From contig MU831968.1 in the NCBI GenBank assembly GCA_029204225.1, positions 1-64,000 on the forward strand: a stretch of 64,000 nt of DNA, in the 5' to 3' direction. This stretch comes from Diphasiastrum complanatum. Lineage: Eukaryota > Streptophyta > Lycopodiopsida > Lycopodiales > Lycopodiaceae. Below the pieces are notes generated by a model that was not told the origin of the DNA, did not search any database, and worked only from the letters and a program-made list of their open reading frames with translations. Shown one piece after another: positions 47,860-61,471 of this stretch; within the stretch, counting starts at the first letter, position 1; each line of letters opens with the position of its first letter. The position numbers and the translations under genes were made by a program.

Positions 47860-50611
47860 ATGGTGGAAATCAGGGGAGCCCCTATTGTAGACCTGAGGAT
47901 TTCAAGACTACTCTCCTCTTGTACGCCACTTCACGATCATTGTGGAATATGCATTCCGCTCAAACGTTCAGAACATTCCGAGCTTCAAGTACAGGCTGAA
48001 CCAAGTGACACACATCGTCTCATTTGCCACAAAAGCTCTTATGGCAATTGGCATTCCTGACGGGCCAAGGCACATGTCCACACACAAGACAAGGGCCGTG
48101 AAAGTCGAAAAGTATATGGACATTACTAAAAAGGCATGGCGCATGAATGATGGCCTATTACTTGAAGCCATCGTCGATAAAGTTATTCAAGGAGCTGCTA
48201 CCTTCGTAGTCAACTTTTTTGAGGTGGCAAGGTCAAGAAAGGCTCGCATTTCGATGACCTTCTTTACGTACCTACTAGCTGCTATTACTGAGCCAGATGG
48301 ATACAACTATAGTTGGGCTCACCTAGTCCAAGAAGAAATTTTGAAGGCCCTTCTCTCCCCAAAGAAGCAGACTGCGGTGGGACCACTTCTCACTCAACTA
48401 GCAATACACCAAGTGGGCGACCTAATTGATCCTTCAACGGACTTTCCAGCAGAATCTCCCATTGAGGCCACGTCTTCTAAGACAAAATCTAAGAAGTCCA
48501 CACCAGAGGATAAGGATTTGCAGCAAGCAGTCCAACACCTTTCGGCACAAGCAACAGTCCAAGCCACACCCAACTCGCCCAAACATCCTTTTCCATGCAG
48601 CTGGAATCCATACTAATGGATGAAGCAGTATCAGCAGCAGCAACAATGGCTATTCGAACTAGCCCTTCAAGACAGAGCAGCCGACTCCAGGAGCTACTCA
48701 AGCGGAAGCCATCTTTTAAGCTTCCCCCTCTACCCCAGATTCCAACAGAGATCAACTCACCACCAAGGCACACAACTATCGAAGATCAGCCTAAAGATAC
48801 CGTGGTAGCAGATACCTCCAAAGAGGCTTCAGACACTCAAGGGGAAGGGATTATCATTTTCGATCAAGGAGAAGGGTCGCCCACGCACACCTATACGGGG
48901 TACCCTGATGGAGCCCCCCCCCCCCCCGATGTGTACGATGAAAATTTGCCTCAGAATGTAGAGGCTCAATCAGCTCCATCTAGAGCCATCCACACGATCC
49001 CAAATTTTGGCAAGCCACCAAAGGATGTTGATGTCCTAGCAGCCAGTGCACTTTCTCATGCGCACGGCCTGATCAGGGATCTCAACTGGTTGTTGCAAGA
49101 TCGACTCCACCACCATCGCCGAGCGGAGTCAGCAATGAAAGCTAAACAGGACATTGAGCTCCACAACCAACAATTGCAACAAGAAGTTGATCATGCAAGG
49201 AAGCAGATGGCCACGATGCAACAAGAAATGGATGCAATGCGTTCTAGCATCCAATCACACCAACAATTGGCCTCATCATTGCAACAGGCACAGAAATACC
49301 ATGACGCCCAACTCCAGGCAGAAAAGCAGCGGACCTCACGCCAAATCAATATAACTCTTGGAAAAGAAGTGGTCATCAGAACTTGGAAAAAAATGTGCGA
49401 TGACAAAAAACAAACGATTGATTTATATCTTTCAGTTCCACCGCAACCAAATTCATCTCTGGTCCTCGCAGAAACATACAATGAGCTCTTAGCCAAACTT
49501 CAGACTTGTCATACAACGTTGCAAAATTTTGAAGCTCAACAGTCTGAATATACCCAACCATTTATTGAGGTAATTACTGGATTGGAGAAACATAATGTAG
49601 AGCTAGAAAAACAGCTTGATGCTTTGCTTGCGACCAGAGAACCTCAAAGGGCCACACCTCAAAGTGCCCCACCAGCCAGCGCACAAGCCTCCAACCCGGC
49701 CCATGTTGACTTTGATGCCTCCTTTTCTATTGACGACATTCTTGAGGAAGACCCACACCGGACCTTCTGTCCCCTGGTGGTTCACGCACAACAAGGCCAA
49801 GCCACGACATAACCCCACCTAGAGCCAAAACTATATTTAAAAAACCATAGTCACTGGAAGAATCCATCCAAGAGTACGAGGCCACTTATCGAGAAGATGA
49901 GATGCGAAGGGATATGTGTTGCCATGCTCCGTAGCTGAAATCAAAGGCAAGCAATAACAGATCATCGCGCAGCTGGCACCCCAACCCATATGGCGCAACG
50001 TCCTCTTCAAGGATGACAAAAAGGTCCTGGACGAATATTTTTGGATTCCTAGGTATCTGCGCGTGACTCCCCGCTATCTACCCATCCCTAGACGAGCAAC
50101 GTGGCCCAAAAAACAGGAGGATGCCAGTGCACCACCAAACTGGCCCATCATTCCAAACTCTAGAACTTGGAAGAACCAAGCAAATTTCTAGTACGCCTTG
50201 GAGCAGTTTCATCACAGAGACCACCAATCGGTTGATTCCATGGTGCGGCAAGCGGCACTCAACTGCAAGGAGCTTGCTTTCCTTAGTACTCTCGAATTCC
50301 ATTGGGATCGCTCCTTGGGTCCCTTGTTTTTTGATCCCAACACCCCTTTCCCTAGTCTTAAACGAAAGGACTAGTTAACCATGGCAATAATTTATTATCG
50401 GGCAGCAATGATGACATCCCAACATGCAGCGCGAGTGGAAGAGTGGCAATTCTCCCAATGGTTGCCCCCTACCTCCCATGTGTTCGAGCCTCTCAAGGAT
50501 GACAACATTATACGAGACCAAGCACTGGAGGGTTACGGAAAACTCATCCAGGAAATCCGCAAGACCAATGAAGCGCAGGACGCCGAGCTGCAGGAAGCCC
50601 TATTCAAGTGA
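47860..50611 (+). pseudogene. aORF copy D, the best-preserved version (about 915 codons)
   Basis: ATG 47860 (MVEIRGAPIVDLRISRLLSS); a frameshift near 47940 leads to 47942-48616: NIPSFKYRLNQVTHIVSFAT, AWRMNDGLLLEAIVDKVIQG, ISMTFFTYLLAAITEPDGYN. A one-base shift near 48600 opens 48595-49812: a Pro-rich linker (with PPPP from a C run at about 48916), then ALSHAHGLIRDLNWLLQDRL, a Gln-rich coiled coil (HNQQLQQEVDHARKQMATMQ and on) and EKHNVELEKQLDALLATRE. After further shifts (49813-50611): RYLPIPRRATW, NWPIIPNSRTW, MVRQAALNCKELAFLSTLEF, FFDPNTPFPS and IIYYRAAMMTSQHA. It shares the order DGYLLEA / coiled coil / PxPRR / NWPII / VRQxA / FDPN / AAMM with copies A and B. Function unknown. Confidence 0.78.
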
Positions 50612-50640
50612 ATTGCCATGGGACTGGCAACCATTTAGCA

Positions 50641-50649
50641 GCGGGGGAG
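50641..50649 (+). other. Polypurine tract of element D
   Basis: GCGGGGGAG directly before the LTR start TGTGGGGGCTGG, about 30 bp after the end of the aORF. Confidence 0.65.
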
Positions 50650-51487
50650 TGTGGGGGCTGGAAGACAAGGCCCAAGGGGCATTTCAATGGAGCTTGGGAG
50701 AACTCAGGAAAGTAGTACCTTACAGGGATGAAGCTAATGTAAATATCAATTTTGCATAATTAATGGCCCAAGCATGGCATCCTGTGTGTATAAGCCCATC
50801 TTGAAGAGCCGTCAGTAGATAAGTTGCGTTAGGCCCCACGTATGGCACTCTGCGTGCATAAGTCCATTAGTCACTAGGGGACATGAAACCAATTTTTGCA
50901 AGTCTCAAGGTTTAAACTTAGACTTAAAAAAGTATGCAAAAGTCAATGTCAAGATTCTAAAAAGAACTTGCATTCTATATTGAGACTTGAAATTCCTAGT
51001 CCCACAAGTAAATGTGGAAAGGACACTCCACAAGCTTCTATAAAGAGAAGCCCCTTCTATGTAATTTCAATCCTTAATGTATGAGAGCTAAGTGATGCCA
51101 TTTTGGGTCCACTTGTGCTAATTTTGGTGTTTGGCTAAATTTAGTGTGACTTTGTGTAGTATGCATATTTGCTTAAGTTCTTGCTATTTTAGCCCCATTT
51201 TAGCATAAGTGCTTCCTCTTTGAGTGTTTCTATTTCTAGTTAAGCTTGTAGAGTGTGATTAAAAAGAGTAGATTGGAGGTTAGAGTGAGAGTGGGTGGAA
51301 GAGTGTGTGTGTGAGTGTGTTGGAAGAGAATGTGAGAGAAGTGAGAGAGATAGAGTTAATAGTTAGCTTATCTTGGTGATATTTTGGTTGGAATGCTATT
51401 TTTTTTCAAGTAGAAGTAGATGTTAACACTCTTTGTTTTGCAAGCATCTTCACGGCTCCTAGGTTCGAGCCCGCTTCCCGTGCTACA
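50650..51487 (+). mobile_element. 3' LTR of element D (about 838 bp)
   Basis: TGTGGGGGCT to GTGCTACA. It contains the GGCATCCTGTGTGTATAAGC motif twice (50774 and 50841), related to the motif in LTRs A, B, C and E, although the rest of the LTR is largely different. The left end is well placed by the polypurine tract; the right end is inferred from the terminal CTACA and the start of the next element's leader. Confidence 0.65.
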
Positions 51488-51753
51488 AACGACTTAGGAG
51501 GAGAAGGTGGAAACCTTTTACTTCTTGACAACACTGATATCTCAGATCCAAATGGATTTTAAGATTGGTGATCTGAATAGCTTTCCCTGTTCCACAATCA
51601 AAAAAGATTTCAAACAAGCAAATCCACTCAAATCAAGCAAAATCACTCCAAAACTAATCCTAAATGCAGATCTAACACTATTCATGCAACGACAAGATGT
51701 CTAATGCAAGCTAACCATCCAACAAACATGTTGCAAACTGAAAAACTGGCGTA
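51488..51753 (-). other. Leader of a minus-strand gypsy element (E), truncated
   Basis: Read leftwards from the primer site, this matches the leaders at 15396 and 25773. It ends near 51488 where the LTR of element D begins. No gag or pol follows. Confidence 0.7.
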
Positions 51754-51773
51754 GCTCCCCGGCAACGGCGCCA
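51754..51773 (-). other. Perfect tRNA-Asp primer binding site (element E)
   Basis: On the minus strand TGGCGCCGTTGCCGGGGAGC. Its first 18 bases are the exact complement of the 3' end of plant tRNA-Asp, as in Athila-type gypsy elements. It shows what the damaged sites at 15376 and 25753 used to be. Confidence 0.9.
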
Positions 51774-51777
51774 AAAT

Positions 51778-51982
51778 TGTAGTGGGTTCCTTTCCTTGCC
51801 AAACCTCAATCCAAGATCTAATCAATCTAGCATCAAAGAGATGGAGTTAGTTGTCACGCATAGATTCGTTCCCATGAGAGCGATAGTATAGTTCAGATTT
51901 CAGCATGAATGGAAGATCCAATTCTAACTCTAACATCCATTAACCCTAAGCATTAATACTAGATCCACAACAAGATAGCTTA

Positions 51983-52059
<77 letters not shown>

Positions 52060-52567
52060 CCTTTCTCTCTCATAAAAAGTATAATAACATGCAATCTCAA
52101 TAACTATCAAATCCAACAATTGATAAATCCATAATAAGCATGAGAGATGGAGGAGGAAAGAAGAAGAGCAAGGACATTCCACATCCACTTCACAACGGAA
52201 CCAATCTGCTTGTATTGAAAAAAAGATGGAACATGTGTAGGAACTCGAGTTGGTCCTTTTTTATAGTAGAGAGAAGGACCCTGGCCTCTGAATCCTATTG
52301 GTCCATTTTTGCCTCCCTAATTATTCAAATTTAAAAAAGAGTGGGAATCATCCAAATTGGAGGGAAACCCAACTTTATTCACTAACTTGACATTTGGGCC
52401 CTGCGACATTAAAAGTCCCGCAAAAAGGCCTAAAGTCCTTTTATTGACTTTCAACTAATCAAATCTCTATGTGATCATCGGGTTGGACTTACACACGCAG
52501 AGTGCCAAATCCCTCTCACTTATTAACTAAGGTTAGGGTTGCCTTGGGATTCGCAAAACCTCCAACA
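51778..52567 (-). mobile_element. LTR E (minus strand, 790 bp)
   Basis: Minus strand TGTTGGAGGTTTTGCG (52567) to CACTACA (51778), followed by the primer site, so it is a 5' LTR. Same family as A, B and C, with the TATA box (TACTATAAAA near 52263) and the GGCACTCTGCGTGTGTAAGT motif. Its 5' end sits inside a copia LTR at 52568. No 3' partner is present. Confidence 0.88.
51989..52055 (+). repeat. CT microsatellite (about 67 bp) in LTR E
   Basis: CT dinucleotides, i.e. GA in LTR orientation, at the same place as the GA expansion in LTR A. Confidence 0.95.
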
Positions 52568-53633
<1,066 letters not shown>

Positions 53634-56600
53634 ATTCTGAATAAGTCCTGACATGGATAGCCGGTCACTCCAGTGTATGTGGTTATTAGTTATGCCTTGT
53701 CATTCCGAGCTTGGATGATAAAGTAATTAATAATCATATGAGGGCCCATAACTATAAGTGGACATAGGAGCACTTGCATGGTGTTTGAGTGCTATACTGC
53801 AAGAATAGGAGGTCAATTAGTATTCCAGAGGGTGCATGGGAATCCTAAGAAGAATATTTTTTCCTCATGGGAGAGAGTATATACTAGTGGAAACTCGCCC
53901 ATCTACCTATTGGATTTTATGATCCTTGTAGCCGAGAGCCCCTCCTCTCTTGCATTCATTCACCATGGCATGGGGGTGAAGTGGTTAGGGTATTGACTAG
54001 CCATTTCTTGTTGGTTTGGTGGTTTTGCTCCACAAGTGTCCTTTTGGTTGCATGCAACATGATCTAGTCGGATCTTTACAAGGTCAACCCAATGATGAAA
54101 CAACTATGAATCAGACACAAACAAGATGTGAGTTTGCTCCTGAATAACATGAAAATCACGTTCATGTGCAATAGATGCAAGTACATCACGAATGGAAACT
54201 TGAGTGGCGGTTGAATCTTCACTAGAAGGACAATGCAAAAGATGAGTGACAAAAGAATAAAGAGGGTGACCACATGAAAATTTCATTAATCCCACTAGCA
54301 CCAGATGAGGAAGCCCCAATCTAACTCATAGAGTGCTGACAAATAGCTATGAAGAAAGATGCAAGAGCGAAATAACATGATTCACATCAAGCATTAGCAC
54401 TTGGGCTTGCACGAGAAAGAAGGTGAGTCTAAGTCTAGTTGAAAGGTGAATCATTGAGAAGTTGTGTGAAAGCATGAGAGTGATCCATAAGATATTTTTG
54501 AAAATGAGGTCACGGATGATTGAGCAAAGTCTCAAAGGGAGTCAGAGAAGCTCGCATAGGTAGAGGGACGAGGTCCTTGGCCGCACGAAGATGTTGTTGA
54601 AAAGGAAGATTACCCATTTCCACATGAGCTGACGAATCAAGCTGGTTACCATTCTAAAACTGAGAAAGAAGTACAAAGGCAACAAGGGTCCAACTCCCTA
54701 GAAAAGCAGCTGGAGCAATGGAAGATGTGTAGATAAGACCAACACCTCTAGAATAAGTGAGAAGTGAGACTTGTCTCTTAACGAACCAACCATATGAAAT
54801 ATCAAATATTTATGGACCCCAAAATATCTGATAAAATATTATCGAATTCTTGCAGCAAAGCTAAAACATATGGAGAGATGGGAAGACATCTTAAAGTAAA
54901 AGATACAAAATCCCGCTGAGAAACAACAAGCACGTGACACTGAAGGAAATGTTTGGACATAAAGTGGTGAATTTTGCTAAGTAATTCACAGGGACAACAT
55001 CACCACCCCGAGGAGGTAGAGGCAGACACCACAAAGGAAAGAGCAAAAGACATGTTAGGCTGCGGTACCAGAAGGATTGGAAGCCAAACAAGACAAAGCT
55101 GAGGACAAAGCTCTCCGATCGTGCAAGCGCAAAGCAAAGGAGATGTGTGCTTGGGAGCAAGATGAGTTGAAGGTCTACATTAGTTAAGGCAAACTACTTA
55201 CAAAAAGCAGAGCATGTGTTCTGATGGCAAGAAAGACTGACACCTTTCACATAAAGATGACTACAACTCGAATAGGGAACATGGAGGCGGAGAGAAGAAG
55301 ACATGAAAACCTAAGAAACTAAAGGAGGGAAAGAACGTGGTGACGAAGATGAGGTGTCAGTATCGTGCCACATGACCAGTGGAACCAAGCAATGAATCCA
55401 CAACATCACAGTGAACCTCACGATGTGCGCATGAAGGGGAAGCATGAGGAGGTTGCTTTTGAAGGTGAAGCAAGTCTCTTTTCTCCACATCGAACAAGGC
55501 TATTAAATATCCATGACTTGCAAAGGAGGATAAGGCTCTTGAAGAACCATATTGACAGTGACTCTTCAAACCAAAAATATTATACTCTGAAAATCACTAC
55601 TAAGTCACTTGGAAGTACTACTCTTTGCTATTTTGGGCATTCTAGAGGCCAAACTTGTAAAATTCTACATTGAACTTCTCATATGTGGATAGGGAACTAA
55701 CAATATTATTTATTATTTATAAAAATGTTTTAGAAGTGGTAGACCTTAAGTACCACAAAATGATTTTATTTGCGAAATTTGGCCCTATGGACAAAAAATG
55801 GTAGATTAGGGTTTCATAGTTTTATTTTAGGGCTATATAGCTCTAGAGAGAGGAGAGGCTTGATAGATGTGCATATTGGTGATGCATTATGTGCTATTTT
55901 GCTGTTGTATGAGCATGTTTTTGATTTTGTTTCCATTCGGTAGGTGCTTTGATCAAACTAGCAAGCTAGTGAATGACTTGTCTAATATTTGTTGTTGGTG
56001 CAATAATCTTGGCCTAGATCTAGCTTTAGGATTATCATTTTATCTTATTTCTTTACAAAGACATGATTTGAATGGGGCTGAATATCTAAAGGTATACTAT
56101 ATAGGGGGCTATATAACTTGTGGGGAGCGGTTGCCTCTAGTCACCAAGCCACCACCGCCCTTGCTGAAATTGAAGTGATACTCACATGTATTTAGGCCCC
56201 AAGTTAATTTGTTTACACAAAAAAAAATATACCACCACTTTATTGAGGTTTTGAAATATGGACTTCTACATTGTTTAGTTAGGCCAACTATGGAGAAAAT
56301 CCAACAAGTTTATTATGAAACAACTTAAGTGTAATTTAACTCTTCAAGGAATGATCCTCGAGAAAATCGGCAAAGTATAAGAATGGAATCGGCATTTTTT
56401 TCCCCAAAAATCGGTATCCTAAAATATTAGACAATTTTTTATACAAGCATATATACCTATTTATGAGTAAAAGTCTTCAAAAAATAGAGTCATTCTATTA
56501 AATGCAAGTTTTTTGAGCATAACTCAAATGTGGTTTTGTGAGCACTAGGTTTGAAACTAGCAATCCATTGACAAAGTTTTCAACCATGTACATGTAGGGG

Positions 56601-57605
56601 GGCCACGGCCCACTACATAAGCTTCAAAGGAAGCATAATCAACATCAAAGCAAAGAGAAGACAATCCCCATGAAGGATAATATTCAAACATTTTGCAAGT
56701 AACAATGTTGTCCAAGAGCAGCCTTCCAACTTTGCCCGAATAGCGTTGATTGGCTAAAAGGAAAATCTTGAACTTTCGTCCAAGCAATCATATACAATAA
56801 AGGACTTGAATATGGGAAGGCAAACCTCAAGCCAAAGCCGAGAAGATAAAACACATAGTGTCCAACTCATAGTGCACGAGTCTTCAAAGGGCAAGCATAT
56901 AGCAGATTTGGCAAGAAGACTCTGAAGGTCAACTTCTTTCAAGCGATCTGATAACAATATTTAAACTCGTCCAAAAGAGAAAAGACACCTATCCTCCCAC
57001 ACGCATGGAGGAATTTGAACTTTGGGGGCACAAGGTGGTGGGGTGGGGGGCTGGATATCATTTCAAGCCAAGCTCATTGATCACATTATGATTTGAAGGG
57101 GCATTAAGGCACACAAGGCTTTGGCCTTCACACCCTCCCAACCACACCTTCAGGCTAACGAGGGGAGATGACGAAAAAGCTAATCAGGAGAGATAAGGGA
57201 CTAGAATTGATCAAATGGGGAGAGTGAGAGGGCCAAAGGGCTCGTGTGCCTTTGAGATGCACGTCTACGAGAGGATTAATCGGATAGTGCTATAATTTGG
57301 CCGAGAAGGTGTTTTTCTGGCCAAGTTCGAAAAAAATGACACTTACAAAAAGTTGTGGGTGTTTCTCTTAGGCTCAAAAAAATATTTGTTACGAGCACCA
57401 TGCATATGTGTGGCCAAAAGGAGAAGTAAAGTAAAAAAAGAGGGGTTTCCTTCAGCTAATAAGGATGAGCTTGGCGACGATCCAGTGTTTTTGGGGGCTT
57501 TTTTGTGTTTCATTTTCCTGATGATTGTTTTTGTCTGCCTGAGCTCCTATCCTATCTCTTTTCTAGCTGTTTAATGCTTAGAGCTCGCGGCCAAACCTTT
57601 GCTCT
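53634..57605. other. Region with no supportable gene
   Basis: Short ORFs on both strands without recognisable domains. A minus-strand stretch at about 55160-54080 is open in several pieces, but I could not place it in any family. The right part (above about 57240) is upstream flank of the DWNN gene. Confidence 0.45.
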
Positions 57606-57985
57606 TGTTTTATGAGCTTTTGGATACATGCCCTGTATAGCCTGCCTGTTTGTTGTTCTTCGAATATGCTCAAACCTTGCGTTTCAACGTGATGAGTAAT
57701 GGAGGGGAGGAAATAGTCGCATCAAATTGCTCTGGTTTGACGAGCTTTTGGATAGATTGCATGCTTTCTTCTGAGTAAGCTACCTTTTCAGATTTGCTCA
57801 GCCTTTTGCCTTTAATCGTGAAGATTAATGGAGATGAGAAAATAGTCAAATCAAATCGATTTTCTGTGGTTTGACGAGCTTTGGATAGATTCCATACTTT
57901 GTTTTGCGTAAATCGTTGGAGATTTTGCGCCATCCCTGCCTTTCAACATGAGGATAGTGGAGGTGAGAAAATAGTGAAAGATCTG
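57606..57985 (+). repeat. Three tandem units of about 120-135 bp upstream of the DWNN gene
   Basis: Units at about 57606-57733, 57734-57867 and 57868-57985. Each has GTTT-GACGAGCTTTTGGATAGAT near its start, a middle CCTTTCAA/CTTTAATCGTGA part, and ends GGAGGTGAGAAAATAGT. The first unit has drifted furthest. They lie about 750-1100 bp upstream of the ATG. Confidence 0.8.
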
Positions 57986-58145
57986 CACAGAAATAGGATT
58001 CACATTTACGACGGATGTAGAGCTTATTTAGGAGAGCTATGTCGTAGTTTCTTTGTGCTTGTTGCTTCTCAGATTCGGAAAATATTTCATGTTTTGATCT
58101 AATCTAATAAACTTTTGTTTGCATATATTTGAGTTAAGCTTGCAA

Positions 58146-58163
58146 ATTGCTTTTAATTTTTCA
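58146..58163 (+). other. Likely splice acceptor in the 5' untranslated region
   Basis: TTGCTTTTAATTTTTCAG followed by GCATGGCAGC has the pyrimidine-rich tract and AG of a plant 3' splice site. It would open a 5' UTR exon running to the DWNN start codon at 58729. The matching donor is not certain; GGAGGTGAG at 57959 is one choice. Confidence 0.45.
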
Positions 58164-58728
58164 GGCATGGCAGCAGTTGAGTTTTGAAATAGGATGGCTG
58201 AGACCAAGAGCGTGTAATGTCTGGCTGGAAAAGCAGAGGCAGTGATAGGACCTCATTATTCTGCTATAGCAGAGGCAGTTATATTGATCTCATACTCGTG
58301 AAGATTTGCATGCTGTGCGTGGCAGAGTATAGTTTAAGCTTACATGTGGCAGAGAAGGCACTCACTTAACAAGCAATGCACCGGAATTTTAGCATAATAA
58401 GACGTTGAAATTGTGGGCGAGCAAGCAGATTTCCCTTTTGTGCTAAACGGCAGTATATTTGGCATTATCGAATGCATGGCCAGACATCACTTCTGCGAGG
58501 ATCTACAGAACAGTGTCTAGATTCATACTACTTTGTCGAAGTCTCAAACTGACGAGCATCAGTATAGGTTCTTCCTTCATGAACCCAAGGTTTTTTTTGC
58601 AAAGGCTCATTGTAAATTTTCCATATGATCATTCAGCATGTCCTGCCCCTCGGGTGTTGTGCATAACAAGTCCTATCTACCTCCTGAGATATTAGGGTTT
58701 GAAGGAGCTACATAGGTTTTGACCCAAA

Positions 58729-58894
58729 ATGGCTGTTCATTTCAAGTTCAGAAGCGCCGTGGACTATGATTCCATTCTGATTGATGACCAGTTCATTTCT
58801 GTTGCCAATCTGAAAGATAGAATTATTGAACAGAAGAATCTCGGGAAAAGTACGGATTTCAATCTTGTGATTACTGATGCGCAGTCTGGGGAAG
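58729..58894 (+). CDS. First coding exon of a DWNN-domain (RBBP6/PQT3-like) gene, partial
   Basis: ATG 58729 in the context CAAAATGGC opens MAVHFKFRSAVDYDSILIDD, QFISVANLKDRIIEQKNLGK and STDFNLVITDAQSGE. This is the N-terminal half of the DWNN domain, a ubiquitin-like fold found only at the N-terminus of RBBP6 proteins, which in plants (PQT3) are RING-type E3 ubiquitin ligases with zinc knuckle and RING after the DWNN. The exon ends GAAG before GTTTGA (donor 58895), phase 1; joined to a codon ending AG it would give Gly-Glu-Glu, as family members have EEY here. The expected next exon (the LIPKNTSV part) is absent from the rest of the window, so the protein is incomplete here. The frame is clean, with conserved spacing, and looks functional. 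Confidence 0.85.
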
Positions 58895-59894
58895 GTTTGA
58901 ACGATCTATTCCCTCATGCGTGATTTATTTTTGCTAGTGTATTGCTTAAAATGCATTATATTGCGCCAAAGATTGAAAGTTGTCGCTTTGGTAATAAGAA
59001 ATCTTGCTTACATTCAATTTCCCGAGTTTTGGACTGTATGTACATAATATTCTAAAACAATAAAGTGCTCATTTGGATGTCAAACAAAATAATGCCATTT
59101 GGAGGTAAAACACGTTCCTGTACACTATCAATTTATGCTTTGGAAATAAGAACTCTGAAAGTTTGAAAATATCATAGTAGGAACATTCATATTCACCGTG
59201 ATCTGCATTGCTATTATCGTTATTTTAACTGTACAATTTTGTGGCCTTGGGTTTGTCATTTTACTATTTGGCTTTGTGAGAGACATTTATGAGTCATATA
59301 GTTCCTATTGGGCCCTAACCCTAACTCTTGGCCTCAATTAGTAGGGGTAGGCTTGTAAATGTCATTATTTATCATTGATTGATTACTGAGTAGCTCCTGA
59401 TTTTGATCAACTGAGCATACTCCTTAGTTCAATTAAATTTGATATTGTTATGGAGATCATTTTCATTCGTCTAATTTTGATTGTTCTTATTAGGGTATTT
59501 GTGTTACTCCTCTCTATTATTTATTTATTTGTATGTAAGATTCTGCTCATAACTTGGCACCGAAGTGATTTAGCAGTGTAGGCTTGGTGCCACATTCCAT
59601 ATAATATAAACACTTACCCCCTATAATTGCCCATCACTACTAGAAAATTTCATGTTCATCTGCTTCAAGTTGCTCTTGGGCATATGCTACTAAGCTTTTA
59701 GATGCTCTAGAATTTTTTTTCATTCTTGCCAACTGCTAATTTTGGGTGAAATCATAACATGTCTATGCTAGAATAAATACAATATTTAGTATAGTCGGAT
59801 GGTAGGCACTTTGAGGTCACATGAGAGTTCTTGGAAGTCTTTGCAAATACAAGTTTGCTTTAGGACCAAGCTAGACCACTTCTTGGTACCATGT
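58895..59894 (+). other. Start of the large first intron of the DWNN gene
   Basis: T-rich non-coding sequence after the GT donor. No exon-like stretch was seen. The intron continues beyond 64000 unless a very short exon was missed. Confidence 0.6.
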
Positions 59895-60325
59895 GGTCAC
59901 ATGCTGTTAGTTATGAACACAATCACAAATATGGCATCGATGGAAGTACATGAAGCAACAAAGATCATTTACAAGCATTTACCAACAAAGAAACTTAATG
60001 AACATCAATAGCTATTGACAACTTAGGCAAATCTCCAAACACAAATAGAACTCCCCTACAAAGAGCTCAAGATATCAAACTCATAACAGGAGAAATGATA
60101 GATCCTTGACCAATATTTATTCTGATTTGGCAATCACTTGAAAAATTTCAATTTAGGGCACCCAATTAAGGGTATTTGGCTTTATTCATTGAATTAGTCT
60201 TATTTATAACAAAGGGGGCCTAACTAAAGTAATTAAGCATGTAAAAAAGTTGCAAGACCCCAATTAGGTGTGGTTACTCGGGTACTCATATGACCAGAGT
60301 TAGAGAAGCATGGACTATGTGCTTG
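59895..60325 (-). repeat. 3' LTR-like repeat of the intronic gypsy
   Basis: Shares with 63394-63690 the blocks TTATGAACACAATCA, ATGGAAGTACATGAAGCAA, CAAAGAGCTCAAGA-ATCAAACTC and AGCATGTAAAA-AGTT, in the same order. The two copies are clearly diverged, so the insertion is old. Confidence 0.72.
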
Positions 60326-60379
60326 AACTAGAAACCGGATAAGATTGTGTCGACGACCTTGTTGAACATGAACCTGGAG

Positions 60380-61400
60380 AATGGCAGTAGAAAGGTAAGG
60401 AAAAAGCCAATATTAGAAGGAAATGTGGATTAATGAGGTTTACTAGGAAAGAGGGAACTACGAAGGAGACTAACATGAAAAATATAAGCCTTGGTAGTAG
60501 ATGGAAGCTACAGGTGATAAGACATTGTGGTAAGTTTGTTCAAGGATACAAACCATATCAATGAGCAGCCAAATACCTAGTATGAGACTAAACTTTGAAC
60601 CAATTGATGCTTAGCAAAACTAAAGTGAAAAAAAAAACATCTTAGCCTATATGAATTCAAGATAATGTCGATGTTGTTCAGCAACCATCTTATGATTACG
60701 TTGTGAATGTCCATGTGCCTGCACAAGAAGTTCATGAGAATCAGTAAGATAAGACGAAATAGAAACAGGTGTATCATCATGAGCTAGAGGAATACTTGGA
60801 AAGTTCAGAGAGTAGCCATGAAGGTTGAAACACTATTATCGCTGCTAATTGAGCTATTGTAACCATATTTTGCAAAGCATAGATGTTGATTCCAATCTTT
60901 GCCAAAAGGAGAAACAAAATTATGCAAATAATCTTCAAGAATTCAATTCAAAACTTTAAATTTGACCATCTTTAGACGAATGATAAGCCGTCCCCATTAA
61001 TAATTTAATGTCTAAGATAAACATCAATTTAGTCTAGAAAGTGGGAGTAAATTGTGTGTTTCTATCAATGAGAGTGGAACGAGGAAGACCATGCAAATGA
61101 AAGATTTCAGACAAAAAAGGCGGGCACACCCTCTGTAATGGTAGCAAAGATGGGTAAAGACTAAGCTTCTTTTGAAAATCACAATAACTAAATAATCATT
61201 TTATCCTGCTATGCAAGGAAGTTTGAGGATAAAATCCATCAAAATATTTGTCTACTAGTGATGAGGAATGGGCCAAGTTTGGAGAAGGCCGCCATGTTTG
61301 GAACGAGTATTTATCACGAGTACATAATTAACATGAACGGACTTGGCAAGATCAGTCTTCAACTGTGGCTAGAAGAACTACTGGAGTTTAACTTGATTGA
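60380..61400 (-). pseudogene. Gypsy integrase and pol C-terminus, decayed
   Basis: Minus strand, across frames: LLQTWPIPHH, MDFILKLPCIAG.NDYLVIV (about 61220), HLHGLPRSTLIDRDTQFTP (about 61080), LLMGTAYHSSKDGQ (about 60985), ILEDYLHNFVSPFGKDWNQH and CFAKYGYNSSIS. The end is LPSTTKAYIFHVSLLR (about 60500), the HVSxLR-type pol tail. The order and spacing match the gypsy integrase core (DFI..LP, TDRD.QF, GT.YH..DGQ). Confidence 0.78.
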
Positions 61401-61471
61401 GGGATTTTGAAAACCATAAGGGCCCCTTGTGCGAGAAAAATATGCATCAGAAAGCACTTCAGAGCAAATAT

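Noticed and set aside
51455-51487. A tRNA-like T-arm (GGTTCGAGCCCG) suggesting a SINE or tRNA gene
   Set aside because: No A box, acceptor stem or cloverleaf could be folded around it; it lies at the end of LTR D.
54080-55160. Minus-strand open stretches as a further gypsy element
   Set aside because: A weak PxVLxLLQEFDNIL-like string was seen, but no RT or integrase motif follows, so a call is not supported.
58459-58695. 78-codon ORF just upstream of the DWNN start
   Set aside because: Lies in the likely 5' untranslated exon, has no domain, and ends before the well-supported DWNN ATG.
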